This document shows positions 17,801 to 24,842 of a stretch of DNA of 64,000 nucleotides, in pieces. Numbering within the stretch: the first letter of the stretch is position 1; every line of letters begins with the position of its first letter. Origin of the DNA: Acidobacteriota bacterium (lineage in GTDB: Bacteria; Acidobacteriota; Thermoanaerobaculia; Multivoradales; JAGPDF01); contig JACTMI010000036.1 in NCBI GenBank assembly GCA_014584695.1, forward strand, positions 159,594 through 223,593. Reading direction: 5' to 3'. A model generated the notes under the pieces. The model saw only the letters and a program-made list of their open reading frames with translations, was not told the origin of the DNA and ran no database searches. Both the position numbers and the translations under genes were made by a program.

Positions 17801-17927
17801 GGGGGTCGACGCGGCGACCGGGAAGTTGCGCTACAACGTGCTCTTCACCGACCCGGACCGCCGGTTCGACATCGACGACGTCCGCTCGCGCTGGAAGGCG
17901 AAGCTCGGGCTGCGCGTCTCCTTCTAG
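14832..17927 (+). CDS. Oar-like TonB-dependent outer-membrane receptor
   Basis: 1031 residues. The signal peptide is cleaved after ASA. Residues about 28-105 form a carboxypeptidase-regulatory-like domain (GTLTGTVTAAADGSALPGV to YRISASLDGFR). The plug domain follows (SVSAVSAAQIAAVPS, GRNNRYNTVQIDG). The rest is a large barrel with many aromatic strand ends, closing on KAKLGLRVSF with the usual terminal Phe. Such receptors import large ligands or act in surface protein export; the ligand is unknown. GAGGAGG sits just before the ATG at 14832. A strong terminator follows, so it is likely a single-gene transcript. Confidence 0.93.
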   Translation: MEQRKRILAAACLALAALFGAREASAQAVTTGTLTGTVTAAADGSALPGVAVEAVHTPTGTTYVAYTRENGSYAIFNVRVGGPYRISASLDGFRAARVEGVSVALGESRAVDVRLEPETVEETITVTAAAPLVDTTQAGSVSAVSAAQIAAVPSIERSLEDLAKTSIYFNASGNVEGGGETTLSIAGRNNRYNTVQIDGAVNNDLFGLSPTGSPGGQAEAQPISIEAIQEVQLLVSPYDVRQGGFSGGGINAITKSGTNAWRGSIFYNFRDESWVGDGPNDRKFAAFTEDQYGLSVGGPIVRDKVFLFFTGELQRRETPTGFSPETINRTAEANRFVSILRNTYGYDPGDFNEFIRTTDNDNYFLRVDANLGSSSQLSAKYNQVEAVNDIWNGSSTFLFTPDRPYNIRPETKSFIVQLNSVFGGDYYNEARIGFTNVDTIRDGPTKFPTVQVDLPGGLSFEAGRERFSTANELYQDILEINDDLTFVRGGHTFTIGTHNELFSFENLFIRDAFGFYNFRSLDDFERGWADQYEHSFSRTSNPRQAAKFDVQQYGLYFGDQWRIKSNLTLTYGLRADYLKLPDAPSYNPQVEQLFGYRTNEVPDSNLILSPRLGFNWDPAGEGKQQLRGGFGIFSGRTPYVWISNQYGNTGVEFQRLRSILNPPITATNRIQFVPDADNQPKTVGGAVTNEIALTDPDFEMPTVLRGNLAWDQELPFGILGTVELTHTQVQKDIQYRNLNLVQTGRTVVGGRPEYRSISNAYTGAYFLTNTEDGETTTAAIELRQRERHGFFWNFGYIWTDAEEVYPGTSSQASSNYLNTSVLDPENPGSAPATFQNEHRITATLSYRMELGPVGSTWSIYFNRQSGRPYSTTFAGNSANVNGDGINGNDLMYVPASEDEVILSGATWAQFDAYIRADPSLAKARGRIVDRNSGVSPWTTQLDLRWALDLPVSVARVQVTADILNLLNLIDSDEGVFRYTRFGEVSPVQFQGVDAATGKLRYNVLFTDPDRRFDIDDVRSRWKAKLGLRVSF

Positions 17928-18293
17928 TCAGCCACCGGAGCGTTTCGCGGTATCCCGAGGGGGGCGAGCGATCGCCCCCCGTTCCTTTGCGCTTCTGCAC
18001 CAGTCGGAGTGGGTCGCTAGGAAGAGAAAGACCAGAGAAGGGGTTGAGTTTGCCTGGCACGTGCGCTGAGCCGGTAGCCACGATGGGGTCCAGGGCCTTG
18101 GCCTGACTGGCTGCTATCCCTTATCTGCTCTTTTCCCAAGCCCCAGCTGCCGACGACCTCGCCCATTCCGACCGGTGAAGCGGCTTTCTTGACGCTGCGA
18201 GGGTGACCGTCAGTCGCGTCCCGGGTAGCGCGGGGCTTTTCTCTCCTCGGCGACCGGCGGCAGGCGGCGCACACTCCGGGTTCTCCGCTATCG
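17928..18293. other. 366-base intergenic region
   Basis: It holds the receptor terminator at 17959-17988. Beyond that I see no gene, tRNA or clear promoter. The stretch is somewhat less GC-rich than its neighbours. Open frames on both strands here are short and lack ribosome sites. Confidence 0.6.
17959..17988 (+). terminator. Rho-independent terminator after the TonB receptor
   Basis: GGGGGGCGA (17959-17967) and TCGCCCCCC (17972-17980) form a perfect 9-bp stem closed by a GCGA tetraloop, followed by GTTCCTTT. Confidence 0.85.
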
Positions 18294-19634
18294 TTGCCGG
18301 GCGTGAGAAGCCAGCGGGAGCCGAGGGTCGCGGGCTGGGGCGGGATGTCGGTCGCGGCGCGGGAGCGTCGCTCCGAGGATCTCGCCGCGGTGGCGCGCGG
18401 AGCGGTGCTGACGCGCGGCCTGGGGCGTGCCTACGGCGATTCGGCGCTGCCGCCGGCCGGGGTCGCCACGATCGCCTCGGCCGTGCTCGCCGACCGGATT
18501 CTCGAGCTCGATGCCGGTTCCGGACGCTTGCGCGCCGAGGCGGGCCTCGCGCTCGGCGACCTGGTCTGGGCCCTGCTGCCGCGCGGCTTCTTTCCCCCGG
18601 TCGTCCCCGGCACGCAGTTCGTGACCCTCGGCGGCATGGTGGCCGCCGACGTCCACGGCAAGAACCACCACGTCGAGGGGACGATCGGCCGGCACGTGGT
18701 CGCGCTCCGCATCCTCACGGCAGCGGGCGAAACGCTCGATTGCTCGCGCGAGCGACATCCCGATCTCTTCCGCGCCACGCTCGGCGGCATGGGACTCACC
18801 GGCCACATCCTCGAAGTCGAGCTGGGGCTCGCGCGAGTCCCTTCGCCCTGGATCCTCCAGGAGACCTTTCGCGTGGTCGGCCTCGATCCCTTTCTGGCCG
18901 CGCTGCGCGAGTCGGCCGGCGACTGGCCGTTCACCGTCGGCTGGATCGACTGCTTGGCCACGGGCCGGGCGCTGGGGCGAGGAGTCGTGCTGCGCGGCCG
19001 CTGGGCGCGAGCCGAGGAGGCGCCCGACGGCTTCCCGCGGCCGCTACGCCGCTGGACCGTCCCCTTTCACCTGCCCGGATTCGCGCTCAACGGTCTCAGC
19101 GTCCGGCTGTTCAACGCCGTCTACTACCGGCGTCACCCGCGCCGGCCGCGGGCCGGGGTCGTCCACCCGGAGACTTTCTTCTTTCCGCTCGACGCCGTCC
19201 GGTCCTGGAACCGGATCTACGGCCGCCGCGGTTTCACCCAGTTCCAGTGCGTCCTGCCCGAGGCGGAGCGCCCCGGGGCCGTGCGGCGATTCCTCGAAGT
19301 CGCCGCGGCGCGCGGCGGCTCGTCGTTCCTCTGCGTGCTCAAGGACTGCGGCGAGGAAGGGGAAGGGCTGCTGTCTTTTCCTCGGCCGGGGGTCTCGGTC
19401 GCTCTCGATCTGCCGATGCGGCCCGGTCTCGCCGCGTCGGTCGACGCGCTCGCCGCCGCGACCCTCGCCGAGGGCGGCCGCATCTACCTCGCCAAGGACT
19501 CCCTGCTCACCGCCGAGCGATTTGGCGCCCTGGAGCCGCGCCTGGCCGCCTTCGACGAGGTGCGCCGGCGGTGGGATCCGGAGCGTCGGCTGCGCAGCGC
19601 CCAATCGGTCCGACTGATGGGGGATCCACCATGA
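18294..19634 (+). CDS. DprE1-like FAD-dependent oxidoreductase (decaprenylphosphoryl-ribose 2-oxidase type)
   Basis: 446 residues, near the 461 of mycobacterial DprE1. The FAD-binding part has TRGLGRAYGDSALP and VVPGTQFVTLGGMVAADVHG, then GKNHHVEG and GGMGLTGHI. The C-terminal part has the family motif IYLAKDS with the catalytic-type lysine near residue 401. Where the mycobacterial enzyme has the drug-targeted cysteine (WNICVDFP), this has VSVALDLP, an alanine. Expected reaction: oxidation of a polyprenyl-phosphate sugar at C2, completed by the downstream reductase. The start is uncertain: TTG 18294 or GTG 18303; the GWG motif argues against later ones. The ATGA overlap with the next gene shows coupling. 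Confidence 0.85.
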   Translation: MPGVRSQREPRVAGWGGMSVAARERRSEDLAAVARGAVLTRGLGRAYGDSALPPAGVATIASAVLADRILELDAGSGRLRAEAGLALGDLVWALLPRGFFPPVVPGTQFVTLGGMVAADVHGKNHHVEGTIGRHVVALRILTAAGETLDCSRERHPDLFRATLGGMGLTGHILEVELGLARVPSPWILQETFRVVGLDPFLAALRESAGDWPFTVGWIDCLATGRALGRGVVLRGRWARAEEAPDGFPRPLRRWTVPFHLPGFALNGLSVRLFNAVYYRRHPRRPRAGVVHPETFFFPLDAVRSWNRIYGRRGFTQFQCVLPEAERPGAVRRFLEVAAARGGSSFLCVLKDCGEEGEGLLSFPRPGVSVALDLPMRPGLAASVDALAAATLAEGGRIYLAKDSLLTAERFGALEPRLAAFDEVRRRWDPERRLRSAQSVRLMGDPP

Positions 19635-20374
19635 ACGTCGCCATCCTGGGCGCCACGCGGGGCATCGGGCGCGCCCTCGCCCGCCAGCTCGCCGCGCGCG
19701 GCGACCGGCTCTTCTTGCTCGGCCGCGACCTCGAGGAGCTGGGCAAGAGCGCGCGCGACCTCGAAGCGCGCGCAGCTCCGGCGGTCGCGAGCGTCGGTAC
19801 CGCCCGCTGCGATCTGCTCGCTCCGGAGGGCTTCGCGGCCGCGCTCGACGCCGCCGCGGTCGCGCTCGGCAAGCTCGACGCGGTGGTGGTGACGGCGGGC
19901 CTGTTCGCCACGCAGGATCGCCTCGAGGGGGATCCCGCGCTCTGCCGCCAGGTGCTCGAAGCGGACTTCTCCGGCACCGTGCTGTTCTGTGAGGAGGCGC
20001 GCCGCCGGCTGCTCGCCGGCGGCGGCGGGCGCTTGATGGTCTTCGGCTCGGTGGCGGGGGACCGGGGGCGCAAGCCGGTAGTGCTCTACGGCGCGGCGAA
20101 GGCCGGGCTCGCCCGCTACCTCGAAGGGCTCGACCACCGCTTCCGCTCCCAGGGGCTGATCGTCGTCTGCGTCAAACCCGGGTTCGTCCGCACCTCGATG
20201 ACCGACGGGCTCCCCGTGCCACCGTTCGCGGGCGAGCCCGAGCGGGTGGCCGCAGAGGCGATCCGGGCGCTCGACCGTGGCCGCCCGGTCGTCTACAGCC
20301 CGGGCATCTGGCGCTGGGTGATGGCGGTCATCCGCCGTCTCCCGCGCGCGGTCATGCGGCGGGTCGGGTTTTGA
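19631..20374 (+). CDS. DprE2-like short-chain dehydrogenase
   Basis: 247 residues. Cofactor motif GATRGIGRALA at the N-terminus, VVTAGLFA, and the active-site Tyr/Lys in YGAAKAGLARYLEGL, with the serine in FGSVAG. A C-terminal basic amphipathic helix (RWVMAVIRRLPRAVMRR) could hold it at the membrane, as expected for a lipid-linked substrate. Coupled to the DprE1-like gene by a 4-base overlap, it should reduce the 2-keto sugar to complete a ribose-to-arabinose type epimerisation. Confidence 0.85.
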   Translation: MNVAILGATRGIGRALARQLAARGDRLFLLGRDLEELGKSARDLEARAAPAVASVGTARCDLLAPEGFAAALDAAAVALGKLDAVVVTAGLFATQDRLEGDPALCRQVLEADFSGTVLFCEEARRRLLAGGGGRLMVFGSVAGDRGRKPVVLYGAAKAGLARYLEGLDHRFRSQGLIVVCVKPGFVRTSMTDGLPVPPFAGEPERVAAEAIRALDRGRPVVYSPGIWRWVMAVIRRLPRAVMRRVGF

Positions 20375-20390
20375 GGGAGTTCATCTGGAA

Positions 20391-20526
20391 GGGGAGGGCA
20401 CGCGCCCTCCCCTCGGCCGCCGGAGTGAATCCGGCGGCCTCACCCCTCCGCGGTCGCTCGCCTGGCGGCTCGCTCCGCTGGCTCTCCATCTCACCCCTCC
20501 GCGGTCGCTCGCCTGGCGGCTCGCTC
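20391..20526. repeat. Short repeat element: two hairpins plus a 37-bp direct repeat
   Basis: GGGGAGGGC (20391-20399) pairs with GCCCTCCCC (20404-20412). GGCCGCCGG (20415-20423) pairs with CCGGCGGCC (20431-20439). Then a 37-base unit starting CTCACCCCTCCGCGG occurs at 20439-20475 and again, identical, at 20490-20526, 51 bases apart. The second copy runs to the stop of the convergent membrane gene. It looks like a dispersed intergenic repeat; the first hairpin could also terminate the DprE2 transcript. Confidence 0.7.
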
Positions 20527-20863
20527 AGCGGCGGAAGATCCAGGCCAGGGCGAGAGTGACGAGCAGGGTCAATGCGACGACGGCGCCGTTGGTCAGGAGG
20601 GCGATGCGCGCCAGCGCGCTGGTGCGGGAGCGGCGCCAGCCGGCCCAGGCGCAGAGCAGGCCGGTGGCCGCCGCGACCAGAGAGACCGCGACCGGCAGCA
20701 GAACGCCGAAGGGGTAAGGGCGCAGGTCCCGCGGCAGCAGCGAAACGAGCGGCTTCGACAGCACCGAGGCGGCGAAGAAGAGGAGGCCGAGAAGGGGCCA
20801 GATCTCGGGACCCTCGACCGGCGCGTAGGCGTCCTCGAGCTCGTCGTGGCGGCGGGCGCTCAT
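20525..20863 (-). CDS. Small membrane protein of unknown function
   Basis: 112 residues, not recognised. After a polar N-terminus (MSARRHDELEDAYAPVEGPE) come three hydrophobic segments: IWPLLGLLFFAASVLS, PFGVLLPVAVSLVAAATGLL, and NGAVVALTLLVTLALAWIF. It ends in a basic tail. The ATG at 20863 has GGAG about 12 bases upstream; longer reading gives an arginine-rich extension. Its 3' end touches the direct repeat. Confidence 0.6.
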   Translation of the reverse strand: MSARRHDELEDAYAPVEGPEIWPLLGLLFFAASVLSKPLVSLLPRDLRPYPFGVLLPVAVSLVAAATGLLCAWAGWRRSRTSALARIALLTNGAVVALTLLVTLALAWIFRR

Positions 20864-21101
20864 CGGGGTCGGAGCTCCGGGGCCGTTTCGGACGCGTCGC
20901 CCGCGGTTCGCGAAGGTCGCGGCGCGGAGCGCGCGGCGGAGCAACGGTGGCCCGGCGCGTCGTGCGAGTATTCCATAGCGCTCGTGTGTCCTTGGCGGTA
21001 GCGTTCTCCCGCGGGCGTGCCGTGGATGGACGGTGGCGCGCCCCGCGGGCTCGCCATCCGCGCGCGCTCCAGCCCGCTAGAATGCTCCCGAGGAGGGCGA
21101 T

Positions 21102-22028
21102 GTGCGCGAAGCAAGTTGGCTGCGGGGAGCCTTGACGGTCGCCTTGACGCTCGCCGTGCCGGCCTGCTCGGTGAACCGCTTCGCCGCGGATCGACTGGGA
21201 GCGGCGCTCGCCGCCGGCGGCTCCACCTGGGCCGAGGACGACGACCCCGAGTTGATCGCCGATGCGCTGCCGTTCGCCCTCAAGACGCTCGAGAGCCTGC
21301 TCACCGCTTCGCCCGCCAATCCCGATCTCCTGCTCGCTGCCTGCAGGGGCTTCGCGACCTACGCCGCCGGCTTCGTGGCGCCCGAGGCCGAGGCGTTGCC
21401 CGCCGCCGAGTTCGAGCGGGCCCAGGAGATCCGCGGGCGTGCGCTCCGCCTCCAGCTGCGGGCCCGCGGCTACTGCCTGCGGGCGCTCGCGCGACGTCAT
21501 CCGGGTGTGGTGGAACGGCTCTCCGAGGAGCCCGCGGCGGCCCTCGCCGCGGTGCCGCGAGCCGGCGTCGAGCTGCTCTACTGGACCGGCGCCTCCTGGG
21601 GTTCGGCGGTGGCGCTCGGTGTCGATCGGCCCGAGCTCACGGTCGATCTGCCGTTGGTCCGCGCGATCTTCGAACGGGCGCTCGCGCTCGATGCCGCGTA
21701 CGATCGCGGCGCACTCCACGAGGCGCTGATCGGGCTCGAGACGCTGCCGGCGATGCTCGGCGGCTCGGACGAGCGGGCGCGCGAGCACTATCGGCGCGCG
21801 GTCGAGCTGTCGGCCGGGCGCCGGTCGAGCCCGCACGTCGCCTGGGCCGCGAGCTACGGCGTCGCGCGCCAGGACCGGAGGGCCTTTCGCGAGGCGCTCG
21901 CGGCGGCGCTGGCGATCGATCCCGACGCGTCGGCTGCCGATCGGTTGGCGAACCGGCTGGCGCGCCGCCGGGCGGAGGTGCTCGCCAGCCGGGCCGACGA
22001 GCTTTTCTTCGAGGAGGAAGCGCCATGA
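21102..22028 (+). CDS. TRAP transporter T-component lipoprotein (TatT)
   Basis: 308 residues. A hydrophobic leader ends in a lipobox-like VPACS, so it is probably a lipoprotein. The rest is all-helical TPR-like repeats (LVRAIFERALALDAAYDRGA, HYRRAVELSAG, REALAAALAIDPDA), as in TatT, which forms a pore-lined trimer that docks the TatP binding protein. AGGAGG lies just before the GTG start, and TAGAAT at about 21080 could be a -10 box. The stop overlaps the tatP start as ATGA. Confidence 0.85.
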   Translation: MREASWLRGALTVALTLAVPACSVNRFAADRLGAALAAGGSTWAEDDDPELIADALPFALKTLESLLTASPANPDLLLAACRGFATYAAGFVAPEAEALPAAEFERAQEIRGRALRLQLRARGYCLRALARRHPGVVERLSEEPAAALAAVPRAGVELLYWTGASWGSAVALGVDRPELTVDLPLVRAIFERALALDAAYDRGALHEALIGLETLPAMLGGSDERAREHYRRAVELSAGRRSSPHVAWAASYGVARQDRRAFREALAAALAIDPDASAADRLANRLARRRAEVLASRADELFFEEEAP

Positions 22029-23032
22029 AGCCTGTCGTCACCACGCTCTTTCTCTGCGCGCTCGCCACGGCGGCGCCCGCGTCGGCCAAGGAAGTGCTGA
22101 AGTTCGCGACGCTGGCGCCGCAGGGCTCGATTTGGGATCAGGCGCTGCGTGGCGTCGGCGCCACCTGGTCCAAGAGCTCCGCCGGGCAAGGTGAGCTGCG
22201 CGTTTACGCCGGGGGCGTCGCGGGCGACGAATCCGACATTCTGCGCAAGATCCGGATCGGCCAGTTCCAGGGGGCGGGACTGACGGTGGCCGGCCTCGCC
22301 GAGATCGACCCCGCGTTCCGCATCTTCCACCTGCCGCTCTTCTTCGGCTCGTACGAGGAGCTCGACGCCACGCTCGACGCCCTGGAGGCCGACCTCGACC
22401 GCCGGCTCGAAGCGCGCGGCTTCGTGCGTCTGTTCTGGGCGCACGGCGGCTGGGTCCACCTCTTCTCGCGCCAGCCGGTCCGGGTGGTCGACGACCTGCG
22501 GCGGCAGAAGCTGTGGATTTGGGCCGGCGACGACGCACAGGTCCAGCAGTGGCGCAAGAACGGCTTCCAGCCGGTGCCGCTGGCGGCCACCGACATCCAG
22601 ATGGGCCTCCAGACCAACCTGATCGACGCCGTGCCGACCACGCCGGGAGTGGCGCTCACCCTGCAGTGGTTCCGCCAGACTCCGCACATGCTGGGCCTCG
22701 GCCTGGCACCGTTGACAGGGGCGGTGGTGGTCGACAAGAAGGCCTGGGAGAAGCTCTCGGACGCCGACCGCAAGAGCCTGCGCGAGGGTGCGGCCGTGGC
22801 CGAGGCCAAGCTCGCCCAGCAGGTTCCGGCCTACGACCGCGACGCGATCGCGCAGATGACCCAGCGCGGCCTGACGGTCGAGGAGCCCAGCGGCACTGAA
22901 GCGGCGGTCTGGCGGCAGGCCGCCGAGGAGTTCGTCGGCAGCACGCGCGAGGCCGGCGTCCCGGCCGAAGTCCTGGCGGCGGCACGGCGGGCGCTGCAGG
23001 CGGCGCGAGCGCCCGCGGGGGGGAGCCGCTGA
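22025..23032 (+). CDS. TRAP transporter substrate-binding protein (DctP/TatP type)
   Basis: 335 residues. Signal peptide to ASA, then the DctP fold with FATLAPQGSIWDQALRG, YAGGVAGDESDILRKIRIGQ and a long second-lobe helix. The ligand-proximal segment is LWIWAGDDAQVQQWRKNGF. Paired with TatT and a fused QM permease, it delivers a small, probably acidic or hydrophobic, ligand from the periplasm. The substrate is not readable. It belongs to a three-gene overlapping operon. Confidence 0.9.
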   Translation: MKPVVTTLFLCALATAAPASAKEVLKFATLAPQGSIWDQALRGVGATWSKSSAGQGELRVYAGGVAGDESDILRKIRIGQFQGAGLTVAGLAEIDPAFRIFHLPLFFGSYEELDATLDALEADLDRRLEARGFVRLFWAHGGWVHLFSRQPVRVVDDLRRQKLWIWAGDDAQVQQWRKNGFQPVPLAATDIQMGLQTNLIDAVPTTPGVALTLQWFRQTPHMLGLGLAPLTGAVVVDKKAWEKLSDADRKSLREGAAVAEAKLAQQVPAYDRDAIAQMTQRGLTVEEPSGTEAAVWRQAAEEFVGSTREAGVPAEVLAAARRALQAARAPAGGSR

Positions 23033-24810
23033 ACCGCCTGATTCGGCTCGAGAACTGGCTGGTCGCGCTGCCGTTGGCGGCGATGATGGTCCTCGCCGTG
23101 GGCGAGCTCCTGCTGCGCCGGCTCGGCACCGCCGGCGTGCCCGGCGCGGGTCCGCTGGTGCAGCACTTGACCCTCTGGGTCGGCTTCCTCGGCGCCGTGG
23201 TCGCGGCGCGCGAGGGGCGCCTGATCGGCTTGGCGACGGGCGAGCTGGTGCCGGCGCGCTACCGCCGGGGGTTCGAAGTCGCGGCCGCCGCCGGCGGCGC
23301 CGCGATCTCGGCGCTGCTCGCGCGAGCGGGCTTCGACCTGACCCGGATCGAGCGCGAGGCGGGCGGGCAGGTCGCGCTCGGCATTCCGATCTGGGTCGGT
23401 CTGGCGGTCGTGCCGCTCGCCTTCGCGGCGATCGGCTTGCGCCTCGCCTGGCGCTCGGCTCCGACCTGGCGCGGTCGGGGACCCGCGCTGGCCGCGCTCG
23501 GCGCGGGCCTGCTGCTCGGCGCGCGGCCCGAGTGGGTGGAGGGCGCGCCGAGCTGGGCGGGTCTCGCCGTCGTCGTGGCCGGCGCGCTGGCCGGAATGCC
23601 GCTCTTCGCCGTGCTCGGCGGCGCCGCGGTCTGGCTGTTCCTGGCCGACGGCATTCCGATCGCGTCGGTCACCGCCGAGACCTACCGGCTGTCCGTTTCA
23701 CCGACGCTGCCGGCGATTCCGCTCTTCACGCTCGCGGGCTGCTTCCTGGCGGAGGGCAAGTCGGCCCTGCGGTTGCTCGAGGTCTTCCGCGCGGCGGTGG
23801 GCTGGTTCCCTGGCGGCACGGCGGTGGTGGTCGCGCTGCTCTGCGCGTTCTTCACCACCTTCACCGGCGGTTCCGGCGTCACCATCCTGGCGCTCGGCCT
23901 GCTGCTCTTCCAGGCCCTGTCGGCGGAGGGCTACAGCGACCGCTTCTCGATCGGGCTGCTGACTTCGGCCGGCTCGCTCGGCCTGCTCTTTCCCCCCGCG
24001 GTACCGCTCGTCCTCTACGGCATCGTCGCCTCGCAGCCGATCCCCGAGCTCTTTCTGGGCGGGCTCCTGCCGGGGGCGCTGCTGGTGGGCGCGACGGCGG
24101 TCTGGGCGCTCGCCGAGGGGCGCCGGGTCGAGCGGGCGGGGAATCCGTTCTCGTGGCGACGCCTGGGCAGCGCCCTGTGGCGCGCCAAGTGGGAGCTGGC
24201 GCTGCCGGGTGTGGTGCTGGCGACGCTGTTCTCGGGCTGGGCGACGATCGTCGAGTCGGCCGCGGTGGCGGCGGCGATGGCCGGGCTCGTGATCTTCGTC
24301 GTCCACCGCGACCTGCCGATCGCGAGGCTGCCCCGGGTGTTGCTCGACGCGACGCTCCTGATCGGGGGCGTGCTGCTGATCCTCGGCGTCGCCAACGGGC
24401 TGTCGAGCTATCTGGTCGACGCCCAGGTGCCGATGCGCTTGCTCGACTGGGCGCAATCGGAGCTCGGCTCGAAGTGGCTCTTCCTGCTGGCGCTCAACCT
24501 CTTCCTGCTCCTGGTCGGCTGCCTGATGGACATCTTCTCGGCGATCGCGGTCGTGGTGCCGCTGGTGGTGCCGCTCGGGCTGGCCTTCGGCGTCGACCCG
24601 ATCCACCTCGGCATCATCTTCATCGCCAACCTGGAGCTCGGCTTCCTGACCCCGCCGGTGGGGGTGAACCTCTTCCTCGCTTCCTACCGCTTCGAGCGAC
24701 CGCTGCTCGAGGTCACCCGGGCGGCGCTCCCCTGGCTGGCGCTGCGCGCCGCCTTCGTCCTCGCCATCACCTACCTGCCCTTCCTCACCCTCGCGTTTCT
24801 CGACCGCTGA
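23029..24810 (+). CDS. TRAP transporter fused small/large permease (DctQM)
   Basis: About 593 residues. The DctQ part (about 1-170) starts NRLIRLENWLVALPLAAMMV and has HLTLWVGFLGAVVAAREGR. The DctM part follows with GMPLFAVLGGAAVWLF, TGGSGVTILALGLLL and LELGFLTPPVGVNLFLASYRF. I place the start at a CTG (23029) overlapping the tatP stop as CTGA, with GGGGGGAG four bases upstream. The first ATG or TTG (23074) would cut the first membrane helix. A CTG start is unusual but fits. It moves the TatP ligand inward with a cation gradient. Confidence 0.85.
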   Translation: MNRLIRLENWLVALPLAAMMVLAVGELLLRRLGTAGVPGAGPLVQHLTLWVGFLGAVVAAREGRLIGLATGELVPARYRRGFEVAAAAGGAAISALLARAGFDLTRIEREAGGQVALGIPIWVGLAVVPLAFAAIGLRLAWRSAPTWRGRGPALAALGAGLLLGARPEWVEGAPSWAGLAVVVAGALAGMPLFAVLGGAAVWLFLADGIPIASVTAETYRLSVSPTLPAIPLFTLAGCFLAEGKSALRLLEVFRAAVGWFPGGTAVVVALLCAFFTTFTGGSGVTILALGLLLFQALSAEGYSDRFSIGLLTSAGSLGLLFPPAVPLVLYGIVASQPIPELFLGGLLPGALLVGATAVWALAEGRRVERAGNPFSWRRLGSALWRAKWELALPGVVLATLFSGWATIVESAAVAAAMAGLVIFVVHRDLPIARLPRVLLDATLLIGGVLLILGVANGLSSYLVDAQVPMRLLDWAQSELGSKWLFLLALNLFLLLVGCLMDIFSAIAVVVPLVVPLGLAFGVDPIHLGIIFIANLELGFLTPPVGVNLFLASYRFERPLLEVTRAALPWLALRAAFVLAITYLPFLTLAFLDR

Positions 24811-24842
24811 CCAGACGGCGGTTCGGTCGCGCGAGGCCGCGC

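Noticed and set aside
20439..20526. CRISPR array
   Set aside because: Only two repeat copies, a 14-base gap, no cas genes nearby.
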